Positions 25,051-33,562 are shown, counted from the first letter of the stretch. The stretch is 64,000 bases of DNA from VBDM01 sp963699535 (GCA_963699535.1 CAVOUJ010000016.1:103335-167334); one strand, 5' to 3'. Made by a program: numbers and translations. The notes: generated by a model not told the origin, from the sequence alone.

Positions 25051-25545
25051 TCATCGGGTTCCCGTATGGCGGCCGGTCCTGCGGGCTCGCGCCCCCGGAG
25101 CCTTGCGCGTGCGCTTTTTCGGCACGTAGCCGATCGCCTCCACCTCGAGCCCGCAGTCCATCGGCGTGCGCCCGGCCTGGATGCGCGTCCTCGCGGGCAG
25201 CGTTTCGGCGCTCGAGAAGTACGTGCGGTAGATTCGGTCGAATTCTTCCGAGTCGCGCTGATCCCTGAGCCACACGATCACCTTCAGCAGGCAATCCATG
25301 CTCGAGCCGGCCGACTCCACGAGCTTTTTGAGGTTGCCCATGACCAGGCGGGCCTGCTCGGCAAACGGGGGGTTCGGAAATGGAGGGACTGGACGCCCCT
25401 GCTCTCGGGCCTCGCGCACGCTCCTCGAGAATTCTTCGTCGAAGGGAGGAAGACCCGAGATAAAGATCAGGTCGCCATACCGCACGCACAGATTGAATGG
25501 GGCGTTGGTCGAGGGCAGTCTGGCGTCGTAGTTGCGCTTTTCCAC
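25051..25545 (-). CDS. RidA/YjgF family protein
   Basis: 164 residues. FNLCVRYGDLIFISGLPPFD, a long insert, then EQARLVMGNLKKLVESAGSS and RTRIQAGRTPMDCGLEVEAIGYV reproduce the YjgF/RidA trimer fold and the C-terminal Gly-rich/Glu block. Canonical RidA enzymes hydrolyse reactive enamines and imines using a conserved arginine; RTRIQ is at the equivalent place. A basic Ala/Arg-rich tail of about 25 residues is extra. It follows the kinase gene by 55 bp. Confidence 0.85.
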   Translation of the reverse strand: MEKRNYDARLPSTNAPFNLCVRYGDLIFISGLPPFDEEFSRSVREAREQGRPVPPFPNPPFAEQARLVMGNLKKLVESAGSSMDCLLKVIVWLRDQRDSEEFDRIYRTYFSSAETLPARTRIQAGRTPMDCGLEVEAIGYVPKKRTRKAPGARARRTGRHTGTR

Positions 25546-25600
25546 CCGGATCGCTCCCGATTCAGCGCTCGGTCTGGCGATACACCCTTGTTTCAGGATT

Positions 25601-27646
25601 TCAGAAAGTCGGGACGACTATGGATTTCGCCTTGCCCGAATCCTTCTTTCGCTCCGCTTCCGACTTGGCTCTTTCGGCAGCCTGCTTCTCCCGACGTTCC
25701 TGCTCCAAGCGCGCCTTCTCCCGGGCTTCGGCTTCGCGTTTCGCTTTCGCTTCAGCGTCCCGTTGCGCTTTTGCCGCGGTTTCAGCTTCGCGCTTTGCTT
25801 TTGCTTCGGCCTCGCGCTGCGCCTTTGCGTCAGCTTCCTTTTGCGCCTTGGTTTTCGGCTGCTGCGCCTTGGCCTCGGCTTCGCGCTTTGCTTTTGCTTC
25901 GGCCTCGCGCTGCGCCTTGGCCTCGGCTTCGCGTTGCGCTCGTGCTTCGGCTTCGCGCTGCGCCTTGGCCTCGGCTTCGCGCTGGGCTCGCGCCTGCGCC
26001 TCGCGCTGGGCGCGCGCCTCAGCTTCCCGTTGGGCCCGCGCCTCGGCTTCGCGCTGCGCTTTCAGTTCTGCGTCGCGCTTCACCTGGGCCTTGCTCGTGG
26101 TCTTCGCCTTCGCTTCGGCCTCGCGTTTTGCCTGGGCCTCCGCCTCCTGTTTGGCTCGGGCCTCAGCTTCCTGTTTCGCCCGGGCCTCAGCTTCCTGTTT
26201 TGCCTGCGCCTCCGCGGCTTTCGCCCTCTCGGCGGCCTCGCGCTTCGTCGCATCGTCGGTCTGCACCTTCGGCGTTGTCGTGACAGGGGGCTGCGGGCTG
26301 CGGCTCATCACGAAATAGGCTGCAGCCCCTGCCACCACCAATACGCCAACTACACTGCCGATGAGCAGGGGAGTCTTCTTCCCTTCCGCTCCCGGTGGAG
26401 CATCTGCGGGCCTGACGGTCTTGTTGGCGCCGGCTCCCGTGCGCTCGCTTGCCGGACGCTGGACCGCCGCCTCCGGGCGGAGCAGGCGTGTCCGATCGCC
26501 TCCATCCATCGTGCGCAGGCCGCTGTCTTCGGCACCGCCAGTAGGAACCAAGCCGCGCAGTTTCGCGATCTTGCGCATCGCCAAGGTCGCATAGACCCCT
26601 TGGGGAAACTGGCGCACGTAGGCGTCGTAGTCGTTCGCGTCGTTGCTCTCCTTGATCGAACGCCAGAACTCCAGCTCCATTTCCCCGGATTTCAGAGTCG
26701 GGTTGCTCTGATTCGCCGAGGGCCCGTAGGAGCTCGCAGCCTGGGCCTGTTGCGGGGAAACGATCAGGGTGGCCGCGGGGTCGGGCTGCTGAATCGCAGT
26801 CTTCCCTTCCGAGGCGAGCTTCAGTGCACGCGCGAATTCGCGTGCGGTCTGAAAACGGGCGTCGGGGTTCTTCGCCAACGCCTTGGCAACCACCCGGTCG
26901 AACTCCGGCGACACCGATACGTTGAGCGACGAGGGCACCGGCGGGTCCTCCTGGACGATCTTCTTCGCCACCGTCCAGGCTCCCTCCCCTGAAAACGGCT
27001 TCTGCCCCGTCAGGAACTGATAGAGGATTATTCCCGCAGAAAAAATGTCCGTACGCCGGTCGATGCGCTGGCCCTGGATCTGTTCGGGCGACATATACGC
27101 GGGAGTGCCGACCATGGTACCCGCCTGAGTGCGCTCGACGCTCGTCTTGTCCGAATCGGTAAGTCGCGCCACGCCGAAGTCGGTCAGCTTCGCCCGGCCC
27201 TGGCTGTCCAGCATCACATTAGCGGGTTTGATGTCGCGGTGAATGACACCCGCTTCGTGCGCGAAATCGAGCGCATCCAGCAACTCGCACATGACGCGGA
27301 CGCATTCCTTCCGATCGATCAACTGATTTCCGGAGAGCGACGATTTCAGTTCGGTGCCGCGGATGAACTCCATTACGAGGAAAGCGATTCCGGCTTCCTC
27401 GCCGAAGTCATAGACTTGAACGATGTTGGGATGATTGAGCCGCGCAACCGCGTGCGCCTCGCGCACGAAGCGCATCGAAAAGTCTTTCGCGGTGTCCTCG
27501 TCGAGCTGGTTGATCAGAATGGTCTTGATCGCGACGTCGCGGTGCAGCTTCGGATCGAGCGCCTCGTAGACGATGCCCATCGCCCCCTTGCCGAGGACTT
27601 TCTTAAGCTGATAGCGACCGAGGGTCTGAGGTCCGGAAACGGCCAT
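25601..27646 (-). CDS. Membrane Ser/Thr protein kinase with long extracytoplasmic coiled coil
   Basis: 681 residues from ATG 27644-27646. The N-terminal 270 residues are a Hanks-type kinase: P-loop GKGAMG (19-24), catalytic HRDIKPANV, DFG and SPE motifs, all intact. Next come a linker, an FWRSIKESNDANDYDAYVRQ segment of a type seen beside bacterial caspases, and a membrane helix (LLIGSVVGVLVVAGAAAYFV). The last 210 residues are an Ala/Glu/Arg/Lys coiled coil made of about 25 near-copies of AxREAEAx, similar in style to TolA domain II, which would lie in the periplasm. It heads a four-gene operon and could sense envelope state. Its targets are not predictable. Confidence 0.85.
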   Translation of the reverse strand: MAVSGPQTLGRYQLKKVLGKGAMGIVYEALDPKLHRDVAIKTILINQLDEDTAKDFSMRFVREAHAVARLNHPNIVQVYDFGEEAGIAFLVMEFIRGTELKSSLSGNQLIDRKECVRVMCELLDALDFAHEAGVIHRDIKPANVMLDSQGRAKLTDFGVARLTDSDKTSVERTQAGTMVGTPAYMSPEQIQGQRIDRRTDIFSAGIILYQFLTGQKPFSGEGAWTVAKKIVQEDPPVPSSLNVSVSPEFDRVVAKALAKNPDARFQTAREFARALKLASEGKTAIQQPDPAATLIVSPQQAQAASSYGPSANQSNPTLKSGEMELEFWRSIKESNDANDYDAYVRQFPQGVYATLAMRKIAKLRGLVPTGGAEDSGLRTMDGGDRTRLLRPEAAVQRPASERTGAGANKTVRPADAPPGAEGKKTPLLIGSVVGVLVVAGAAAYFVMSRSPQPPVTTTPKVQTDDATKREAAERAKAAEAQAKQEAEARAKQEAEARAKQEAEAQAKREAEAKAKTTSKAQVKRDAELKAQREAEARAQREAEARAQREAQARAQREAEAKAQREAEARAQREAEAKAQREAEAKAKREAEAKAQQPKTKAQKEADAKAQREAEAKAKREAETAAKAQRDAEAKAKREAEAREKARLEQERREKQAAERAKSEAERKKDSGKAKSIVVPTF
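25690..26250 (-). repeat. Degenerate 24-bp tandem repeats coding for AxREAEA coiled coil
   Basis: The 3' part of the kinase gene consists of imperfect 24-bp units (GCCGAGGCGCAGCGCGAA type). It is coding repeat DNA giving heptad-like Ala/Glu/Arg/Lys residues, not a CRISPR. Such tracts vary in copy number between strains. Confidence 0.7.
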
Positions 27647-27754
27647 CGCTAGCCCAACCGAAAGACTCTGGCCCGCCCTGGGGTACAGGCGCGCCAAGTC
27701 ATTGAGGAAAAAACCAATTCAGCCATGATCTGCCGTTTTTTTGCCAGTTTGCGA

Positions 27755-27783
27755 ATTATCTTGCGCCCTGCGCTACGGTGCAA
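27755..27783 (-). promoter_or_regulatory. Sigma-70-type promoter of the kinase operon
   Basis: On the minus strand TTGCAC (27778-27783) and GATAAT (27755-27760) are separated by exactly 17 bp. Predicted transcription begins about 100 bp before the kinase ATG. The rest of the 337-bp gap between the kinase and the aldo/keto reductase gene shows no ORF with a credible product. Confidence 0.55.
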
Positions 27784-27983
27784 GGGGAGCGACATTCGCT
27801 TCCGTGACTTCACGCCCGGGCGCAGCGACTTCACGCGCGATGCCCATGTCATAAGCAAGCTTCGTTCCACGCCCGAGCGGAACTATTTGTGCTCATGTCG
27901 AGAGAGGCGCACCCACGGCAGGGTGCGAGAGCGCGAGGCGCGCCGTCGTTTGCAGGCGACACATCGATTGCCTACGATGGGCC

Positions 27984-28904
27984 ATGCACCTTGATCCTGC
28001 TCGGAGACACTTCCTTCGGACAGGTGCGTGCGCACTGGGAGCCTTGTTGATGTGCCCCGAATCGACCGCTGCAAACGTCCCGCTCTCCAGACGCATACCC
28101 AGTACCGGTGAATCGGTCCCGGCGGTCGGACTTGGCACGTGGCAAGTTTTCGACGTGGCCGACAATGCGAAGGAAACTGCGCAGGCCAGGGAAACCCTGC
28201 AGACCTTTGTCGATCTGGGCGGTCGCGTCGTGGACAGCTCGCCCGTGTACGGGTCCTCCGAATCGGTAACCGGCCGGCTTGCCGCCGAGCTCGGTCTCGG
28301 GGGGAAACTGTTCGTCGCGACCAAGGTCTGGACCAGCGGCCGCGAGGCGGGCATTCGCCAGATGGACGATTCGATGAGGAAGCTCCACGTCGAACGCCTC
28401 GATTTGATGCAGGTGCACAACCTGGTGGATGCGCAAACGCACCTTGCAACCCTGCGCGACTGGAAGAAATCCGGCCGCATCCGCTACCTGGGAGTCACGC
28501 ACTATCACGCCGGAGCACACGTCGATCTGGAAAGGATCATCGCGCCCGGAGATGTCGACTTTGTCCAGGCCAACTACTCCCTTGCGGAGCCCGAAGCCGA
28601 GCGGCGCCTTCTGGCTGCAGCCGCGGGCAGCCGCACCGCGGTAATCGTCAACCGGCCTTTCGCGAAAGGGGCGATGTTCCGCCGGGTCACCGGCAAGGCC
28701 TTGCCGGAGTGGGCAAAGGAGATCGGCTGTGCTAGCTGGGCGCAGTATTTCCTGAAATGGATCCTTGCCCATCCAGCCGTGACCTGCGCGATCCCGGGCA
28801 CGCGCAACCCCAGGCACGTTGCCGACAACGTAACCGCCGCCCAGGGCCCGCTCCCGGACGAGACGATGCGCCGCCGTATGGCGAGCCATTTCGCTTCGCT
28901 CTAG
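27984..28904 (+). CDS. Aldo/keto reductase with twin-arginine signal
   Basis: 306 residues. The N-terminus has a Tat motif (RRHFLRTG) followed by a hydrophobic stretch, so the enzyme is probably exported folded. The body is an aldo/keto-reductase TIM barrel: VGLGTWQVFD, VDSSPVYGSSE (catalytic Tyr), ATKVWTSG (catalytic Lys), MQVHNL (His) and the C-terminal IPGTRNPRHVADN cofactor motif. It reduces carbonyls with NADPH in most relatives; a periplasmic member would need another cofactor source, so the location is an open question. It is read in the same direction as the MFS transporter gene 116 bp downstream. Confidence 0.85.
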   Translation: MHLDPARRHFLRTGACALGALLMCPESTAANVPLSRRIPSTGESVPAVGLGTWQVFDVADNAKETAQARETLQTFVDLGGRVVDSSPVYGSSESVTGRLAAELGLGGKLFVATKVWTSGREAGIRQMDDSMRKLHVERLDLMQVHNLVDAQTHLATLRDWKKSGRIRYLGVTHYHAGAHVDLERIIAPGDVDFVQANYSLAEPEAERRLLAAAAGSRTAVIVNRPFAKGAMFRRVTGKALPEWAKEIGCASWAQYFLKWILAHPAVTCAIPGTRNPRHVADNVTAAQGPLPDETMRRRMASHFASL

Positions 28905-29020
28905 ATACGTCCTGCCTGGGATTCCCTCGCGGGAGCCGCGTTCTCTTCGCGTACAATTCGACCTGAAAGCTTCCCGGCTCGCCGCCGAATCTCATCGCCG
29001 ATTCGGACGGGAAATCCCGC

Positions 29021-30157
29021 GTGCGTACCCTTTACCTCTTCATTTTCATCGCGCTGCTGAACCACACTGCGTTCGTCGGAACCCGGGTGGCGATGTCCCT
29101 CTACGCAATCCATCTGGGCGCGACGCCGTTTACCGTGGGCGTACTCATGGGTCTGTATGCCCTGCTGCCCATGTTGTTCGCCGTCACCATGGGACGGCTG
29201 AGCGACCGCATCGGGTCGCGCGTCCCGATGCTCATCGGGTCGGTGACGCTCGCTGCGAGCGCTCTTATTCCCTACCTTTGGCCTACCCTCGGCGCCCTCT
29301 ATGTCGCAAGCACCCTGATCGGATCGAGCTTCATGATGTACCACGTGGCGTACCAGAACGTAATCGGCTACATAGGCAAGCCCGAAGATCGCCCGATGAA
29401 CTTCAGCATGGTCGCGCTCGGATTCTCGATTTCCGGCTTCACTGGGCCCATGATTGCAGGATTCGGCATCGATGTTTTGGGCCACGCCGCCACCTTTGCC
29501 GTCCTTGCTGCGTTTCCATTGGTGCCGATGTCGGTCCTCGCTCTCGGGGTGCTTCGCTTTCCGCCGCGACACCCGCAGGGCGCAGCGCCAGAGGCGGGCC
29601 GCTCCGTTCTGGATCTGCTGCGCCATCGCAGCCTGCGACCGATCTTTGTCACAAGCAGCCTGCTGGCTTCCGCGTGGGACATGTTTGCCTTCGCGATTCC
29701 CATTTACGGCTCGCGTATCGGACTCTCGGCGTCGACAATCGGGCTCGTATTGGGCTCGTTCTCGATGGCGACCTTTGTGATCCGGGGCCTGCTGCCTGCG
29801 ATATCGCGCCGACTGGCCGCATGGACGCTGCTGACGGTTTCGCTGGCGACGGCATCCGGGGCGTTCCTGCTCTTTCCGGTGTTCGAACGCCCAGGGTTCC
29901 TGATGGCGGTCGCCTTCACCCTCGGTCTCGGCCTGGGCATGTCGCAACCGATGGTCATGTCGCTGCTGCACAACGCAGCGCCGCCCGGCCGGGTCGGTGA
30001 GGCGGTGGGCATACGCATGAGCATCGTCAATCTGAGCCAGACGAGCATGCCGCTTCTGTTCGGCGCTCTGGGCACAGCGCTGGGCATGGCACCCGTCTTC
30101 TGGGCCACGGCGCTCCTGCTCTGCGCCGGCAGCTTCTACGCGCGCCGCCGCGCGTAG
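29021..30157 (+). CDS. MFS transporter
   Basis: 378 residues from GTG 29021; about twelve membrane segments. The loop between helices 2 and 3 has the MFS motif GRLSDRIGSR. It is short for the superfamily and has no long loops, as in sugar/drug efflux members. The substrate cannot be read. It stops 9 bp before pdxH, so the two are probably cotranscribed. No ATG alternative gives a complete first helix. Confidence 0.82.
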   Translation: MRTLYLFIFIALLNHTAFVGTRVAMSLYAIHLGATPFTVGVLMGLYALLPMLFAVTMGRLSDRIGSRVPMLIGSVTLAASALIPYLWPTLGALYVASTLIGSSFMMYHVAYQNVIGYIGKPEDRPMNFSMVALGFSISGFTGPMIAGFGIDVLGHAATFAVLAAFPLVPMSVLALGVLRFPPRHPQGAAPEAGRSVLDLLRHRSLRPIFVTSSLLASAWDMFAFAIPIYGSRIGLSASTIGLVLGSFSMATFVIRGLLPAISRRLAAWTLLTVSLATASGAFLLFPVFERPGFLMAVAFTLGLGLGMSQPMVMSLLHNAAPPGRVGEAVGIRMSIVNLSQTSMPLLFGALGTALGMAPVFWATALLLCAGSFYARRRA

Positions 30158-30166
30158 AATTCCGCC

Positions 30167-30799
30167 ATGGACCTAACCGCCCTGCGCCAGGAATACATGC
30201 GTGCCGGCCTTCACGAAAGCGATCTGGCGCCGGATCCGTTCGCACAGTTCGCAAGCTGGTTCGACGAGGCGCTGCGATCCGGAATAGCCTTACCCAATGC
30301 GATGACGCTGGCGACGGCAACCCGAGCAGGCCGTCCCTCGGCCCGGACCGTGCTGCTCAAAGGCTTCGACACGCTCGGCTTTGTCTTCTTCACTCACTAC
30401 CGGAGTCGCAAGGGCCGCGAGATCGAGGAGAACCCGGAGGCGATGCTGCTTTTCCGCTGGGGAGAACTGGAGCGCCAAGTGGGCATCGAGGGGCGCGTCG
30501 CCAAGGTCTCGGCGGCGGAATCCGACGGGTATTTCGCGACCCGGCCTCTGGGGAGCCGGCTATCGGCAATCATTTCACCGCAAAGCGAGCCCGTGCTCAG
30601 CCGCGAGGTGCTGGAAACCGCCCTGGAGGAGGCATCCAAGCGCTGGCGGAATGAGCCACCGCGCCCTCCACATTGGGGCGGCTACCGCCTGGTGCCCGAA
30701 CGCTTCGAATTCTGGCAGGGCCGCAAGGACCGGCTCCATGACCGGCTCTGTTACCACAAGGCGGAAGGCGCCTGGAAAATCCAACGGCTGGCGCCCTAA
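30167..30799 (+). CDS. pdxH: Pyridoxamine 5'-phosphate oxidase
   Basis: 210 residues, the normal length. It oxidises pyridoxine/pyridoxamine 5'-phosphate to PLP with FMN. The FMN-binding blocks (PSARTVLLKGFDTLGFVFFT, SRKGREIEENP), the QSEPVLS loop and the C-terminal PERFEFWQGRKDRLHDR with RLAP end are all present. It follows the MFS gene by 9 bp. Confidence 0.95.
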   Translation: MDLTALRQEYMRAGLHESDLAPDPFAQFASWFDEALRSGIALPNAMTLATATRAGRPSARTVLLKGFDTLGFVFFTHYRSRKGREIEENPEAMLLFRWGELERQVGIEGRVAKVSAAESDGYFATRPLGSRLSAIISPQSEPVLSREVLETALEEASKRWRNEPPRPPHWGGYRLVPERFEFWQGRKDRLHDRLCYHKAEGAWKIQRLAP

Positions 30800-30876
30800 T
30801 GGGCAACCAGCCGTTTCACCAGGGGGCGGCGGCTTGGAGGCGACGCCCGGCCCAGAGGAACTTGACAGGCCAGTCT

Positions 30877-31446
30877 CTAGAGAGAGGCGACCGCCCTCTT
30901 TTGGAACTCCGATGCTGTATAGCTCGCGGGCAGGTTGCCCAGGCCGCTGTCCAGCGACTCCCCAAGGACGTGATAACCGGAGAGTGCCGCCTTCGGCTGA
31001 AATTCCGCAGCAGCGTAGCTTGAAGGCAGGTCGCCCAGGCCGCTGTCGAGTTTTTCACCCAGAACCTGCCGCTGGAATTCCGCGGCAGCGTAGGTGTCGG
31101 GAAGTTCACCCAAACCGCTGTCGAGCTTCTGGCCGACGACCTGCGTCTGGAATTCGGCAGCTGCATAGCTGGCCGGCAGTTCGCCCAGGCCGCTGTCGAG
31201 TTTTTCACCCAGAACCTGCCGCTGGAATTCCGCGGCAGCGTAGGTGTCGGGAAGTTCACCCAAACCGCTGTCGAGCTTCTGGCCGACGACCTGCGTCTGG
31301 AATTCAGCGGCCGTGTAGCTGGCCTGCAGGTCGCCCAAGCCGCTGTCGAGCTTCTCGCCCAACACGCCGGCCGAGCTGAATGCGACTGGCGCGAACAGCA
31401 TCGCCACCATCGAAGCCATCATTAGGACTTTGCGTGTATGAGTCAT
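30877..31446 (-). CDS. Secreted protein of six tandem 25-residue repeats, unknown function
   Basis: 189 residues: a Sec signal peptide (MLFAPVAFSSAG), then six repeats of about 25 residues with consensus V-(L/V)-G-x-K-L-D-S-G-L-G-x-L-P-x-x-Y-x-A-A-E-F-Q. The fifth repeat is followed by a 7-residue spacer (KAALSGYH) and the protein ends KRAVASL. No cysteine, no membrane anchor. The DNA of two neighbouring two-repeat blocks is nearly identical, which points to recent duplication. It is a single gene on the minus strand with a GGAG-type ribosome-binding site (AGGAGCGGAAAC before ATG). I do not recognise the family; a periplasmic or extracellular binding or structural role is possible. Confidence 0.75.
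   Translation of the reverse strand: MTHTRKVLMMASMVAMLFAPVAFSSAGVLGEKLDSGLGDLQASYTAAEFQTQVVGQKLDSGLGELPDTYAAAEFQRQVLGEKLDSGLGELPASYAAAEFQTQVVGQKLDSGLGELPDTYAAAEFQRQVLGEKLDSGLGDLPSSYAAAEFQPKAALSGYHVLGESLDSGLGNLPASYTASEFQKRAVASL
30905..31360 (-). repeat. 75-bp tandem repeats (150-bp higher-order unit)
   Basis: Six 75-bp copies within the secreted-repeat gene. Blocks starting near 31050 and 31200 match almost base for base over about 150 bp, so the array expanded in two-copy steps. Open frame is preserved throughout. Confidence 0.8.
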
Positions 31447-31650
31447 GTTTCCGCTCCTGTTGTCTGTTGATCAATCCGCCCACCGACAGATGAGCAAGAC
31501 AGATGCCAGGAAAAGCGTGAACAAATGCCGACGTGAATTATTGCCGGTCGGTTTGATACGATCTCCCGCGCACGAATGGCGAGCCCACATTGAGCTTCGC
31601 CTACACTGCGCTGAGCCGGATTCGCTCGCATAGACCGGAGCGAAACCGCT

Positions 31651-32210
31651 TCCCTCTGGTCTTTCGCCTGCTTCTTCTGCCTGCTCTGCGGCTACTACAT
31701 CCTGCGGCCGCTGCGCGACGAGATGGGCGTCCAAGGCGGCGTGCAGAACCTCCCCTGGCTTTTCTCGGCGACGTTTGCGGCCATGCTTCTCACGGTGCCC
31801 GTTTTCGGCTTTGCCGCGGCACGGCTGCCCCGGGCTTCTTCGCTATCGGACTGGCGCCGGCGCTGCCGATGCTCATCGTCTTCCAGGTGCTGCGCCGTGC
31901 AGCCGACTACGCGATCGCGCGTCCGGCCCGGGAGATGTTCTTCACGGTGCTCACCCGCGAGGCCAAGTACAAGTCGAAGAGCTTGATCGACACGGTCGTA
32001 TTCCGGGGAGGCGATGCCGCGAGCGGGTGGGTCTATGCGGCGTTAAGCGGCTTCGGCCTCGGTCTCGCCGGATTGCCGACCGCGGCGATACCGGGCGCGA
32101 TTTTGTGGCTCTCGCTGGGTTTGCTGCTCGGAAGGCAGCATGGCCGGCTGCGAGCGATCTCCACGGACGTCGATCGAGAAGTACGGGACACCAAACGGCC
32201 GGAGTACTGA
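31651..32210 (+). pseudogene. Decayed ATP/ADP-translocase-like (TLC/MFS) transporter
   Basis: Two pieces of one protein remain. In one frame from 31651: SLWSFACFFCLLCGYYILRP then LRDEMGVQGGVQNLPWLFSA and ARLPR; in another frame from about 31833: GFFAIGLAPALPMLIVFQVL then REMFFTVLTREAKYKSKSLI and DTVVFRGGDAASGW, ending at 32210. This family normally has about 430 residues; roughly 240 residues between the two pieces are missing and there is no start codon in frame before the first piece. Unlike the single-base shifts elsewhere in the window, a large internal deletion plus a lost start is real decay. The ORF called from 31590 is an artefact of the second frame. Confidence 0.72.
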
Positions 32211-32582
32211 CACCCTCGCCAGGCGGTCGTCTGCGACCAGTCCTTCCTTGCCGGCTTCCCGCCTAATTCATGCAAAGCTCTCGACGAAGCGCTGACCTTC
32301 TTGCGTTCGCTCTTCAGATGTTCGAACAGCACTCGATCGCGGTGTCCACCGCTCAACGATCAAATAGCTCTTGCTGCTTTTCCTATTATGTGTAATCCTC
32401 CTTCATTATTTTTTGCAGATTACAAGATATTGAAGGCATATTTTTCTTCTAGGCCGCTCGCTCCACCCGTCGAGAGGCAACAAGATTCGATGTGCCGGGG
32501 TTCATTCCGGCGATCGAATAGTCCGTCGCGATACGGACGGGCTTCGTGCTTTGCTTCCTTTAACCAATGATGGAGGCCAGTG
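32211..32582. other. Non-coding region with an AT-rich stretch
   Basis: No credible gene. 32365-32450 is much richer in A and T than the rest of the window. TTGCAG and CATATT with 18 bp between them (near 32414-32443) may form a promoter for the small ORF downstream, but the match is weak. Confidence 0.4.
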
Positions 32583-32630
32583 ATGGCGAAGAAGAGAAAA
32601 GCCAAGAAAGCCGCAAAGAAGAAGAAGTAG
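32583..32630 (+). CDS. Possible 15-residue lysine-rich microprotein
   Basis: ATG 32583 to TAG 32630 encodes MAKKRKAKKAAKKKK: ten of fifteen residues are Lys or Arg. A GGAGG sequence lies six bases before the ATG, an ideal ribosome-binding site, which is why I list it although it is very short. The sequence resembles the KKAAKK tails of bacterial histone-H1-like/AlgP proteins, so nucleic-acid binding is conceivable. It stands alone in a 740-bp stretch without other genes. Translation is unproved; it could also be the remnant of a longer gene. Confidence 0.45.
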   Translation: MAKKRKAKKAAKKKK

Positions 32631-32950
32631 TGTTTGCGTAACGAACCCGCAGAGCTTCTCAGGAAGCGGGGTATCGGTTCGGGAAGTTGCGACAAGCACG
32701 GCGGCGCCAGTGAAGTGAGCGGCGGTTTCACCGCCGATCGCAGAGGCAAAGCCTGGGGCAGTATCTGCCCTGAACCCGGCAGCACCCTGACTCCCCCCGC
32801 CAGTTCCCGGCTCTGACTGGGTTACGAGTGGACTGCGGTCAGCTTGGAGCCTAGTGCTCTGGGCTGAACCGCAGACATTCGGGTGTTTCCTACTTAGAGC
32901 GCCACTTTCCCCGCTGCTCGAGGTCGATCAGCGACGAGTTTTCGACAGTT
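32631..32950. other. Non-coding region
   Basis: Holds no convincing ORF. GGCGG-TTTCA-CCGCC near 32724-32738 can form a small hairpin without a T-run. The part next to msrA is its 3' flank. Confidence 0.4.
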
Positions 32951-33496
32951 CTACTTCTTGAGCTTTTGCAGGAACTGTCTTCGGAACTTCGCGAGTTTGG
33001 GCCTCACGATGAAAGAGCAGTACGGCTGTGCCGGGTTTCGCCGGAAGTATTCCTGGTGGTAATTCCCGGCTGGATAGAACTTTGAGACCGGCGCGATTTC
33101 GGTAACGATAGGGTCGTCGTAGACCCTGCTTGCTTTCAAGTTCGCGATCGCCGACTCGGCCGCCGCTTTCTGCGCGGGTGAGTGATAGAAAATTGCCGAC
33201 CGGTACTGAGTCCCCAAGTCGTTTCCCTGGCGATTGAGCGTCGTCGGGTCGTGGATCACGAAGAAGACCTCCAAGATCTCCGTGAACGAAACGACTTCGG
33301 GATCGAACGCGATTTGCACAACCTCGGCATGACCGGTCTCGCCCGAGCACACGTCTTCGTAGCTCGGGTTTTCCGTCTTTCCTCCCATGTAGCCCGATTC
33401 GACGGACTCCACGCCCTTCATCTCGTCGTAGACGGCTTCCAGGCACCAGAAGCAACCTCCGGCCAGCGTGGCGATTTCCTTGCCAGGGGTGGTCAT
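32951..33496 (-). CDS. msrA: Peptide methionine sulfoxide reductase A
   Basis: 181 residues, normal length for an MsrA without MsrB. The active-site loop is GGCFWCLEAVYDEMKG with the catalytic cysteine in GCFWC; later YRSAIFYHSPAQ and NYHQEYF are also typical. It reduces methionine-S-sulfoxide in proteins. No signal peptide, so cytoplasmic. Single minus-strand gene, 66 bp downstream of the fadL-like stop. Confidence 0.95.
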   Translation of the reverse strand: MTTPGKEIATLAGGCFWCLEAVYDEMKGVESVESGYMGGKTENPSYEDVCSGETGHAEVVQIAFDPEVVSFTEILEVFFVIHDPTTLNRQGNDLGTQYRSAIFYHSPAQKAAAESAIANLKASRVYDDPIVTEIAPVSKFYPAGNYHQEYFRRNPAQPYCSFIVRPKLAKFRRQFLQKLKK

Positions 33497-33562
33497 GTAG
33501 CCGCAGGCCTCACGCCAGCGCGGCGAGCCCCCGGCCTACCGAGGCCGGGGGAGACCGGCGCG

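Noticed and set aside
25690..26250. Possible CRISPR or satellite array
   Set aside because: The repeats have no unique spacers and translate into a continuous coiled coil of the kinase.
30905..31360. Possible CRISPR array
   Set aside because: Repeats are contiguous 75-bp units in an open reading frame with signal peptide; no spacers.
31590..32210. Intact 206-residue membrane protein
   Set aside because: Only its second half matches the translocase family; the first half is out of frame with the conserved N-terminal fragment.
32301..32570. 89-codon plus-strand ORF
   Set aside because: No ribosome-binding site, no motif, crosses the AT-rich non-coding stretch.
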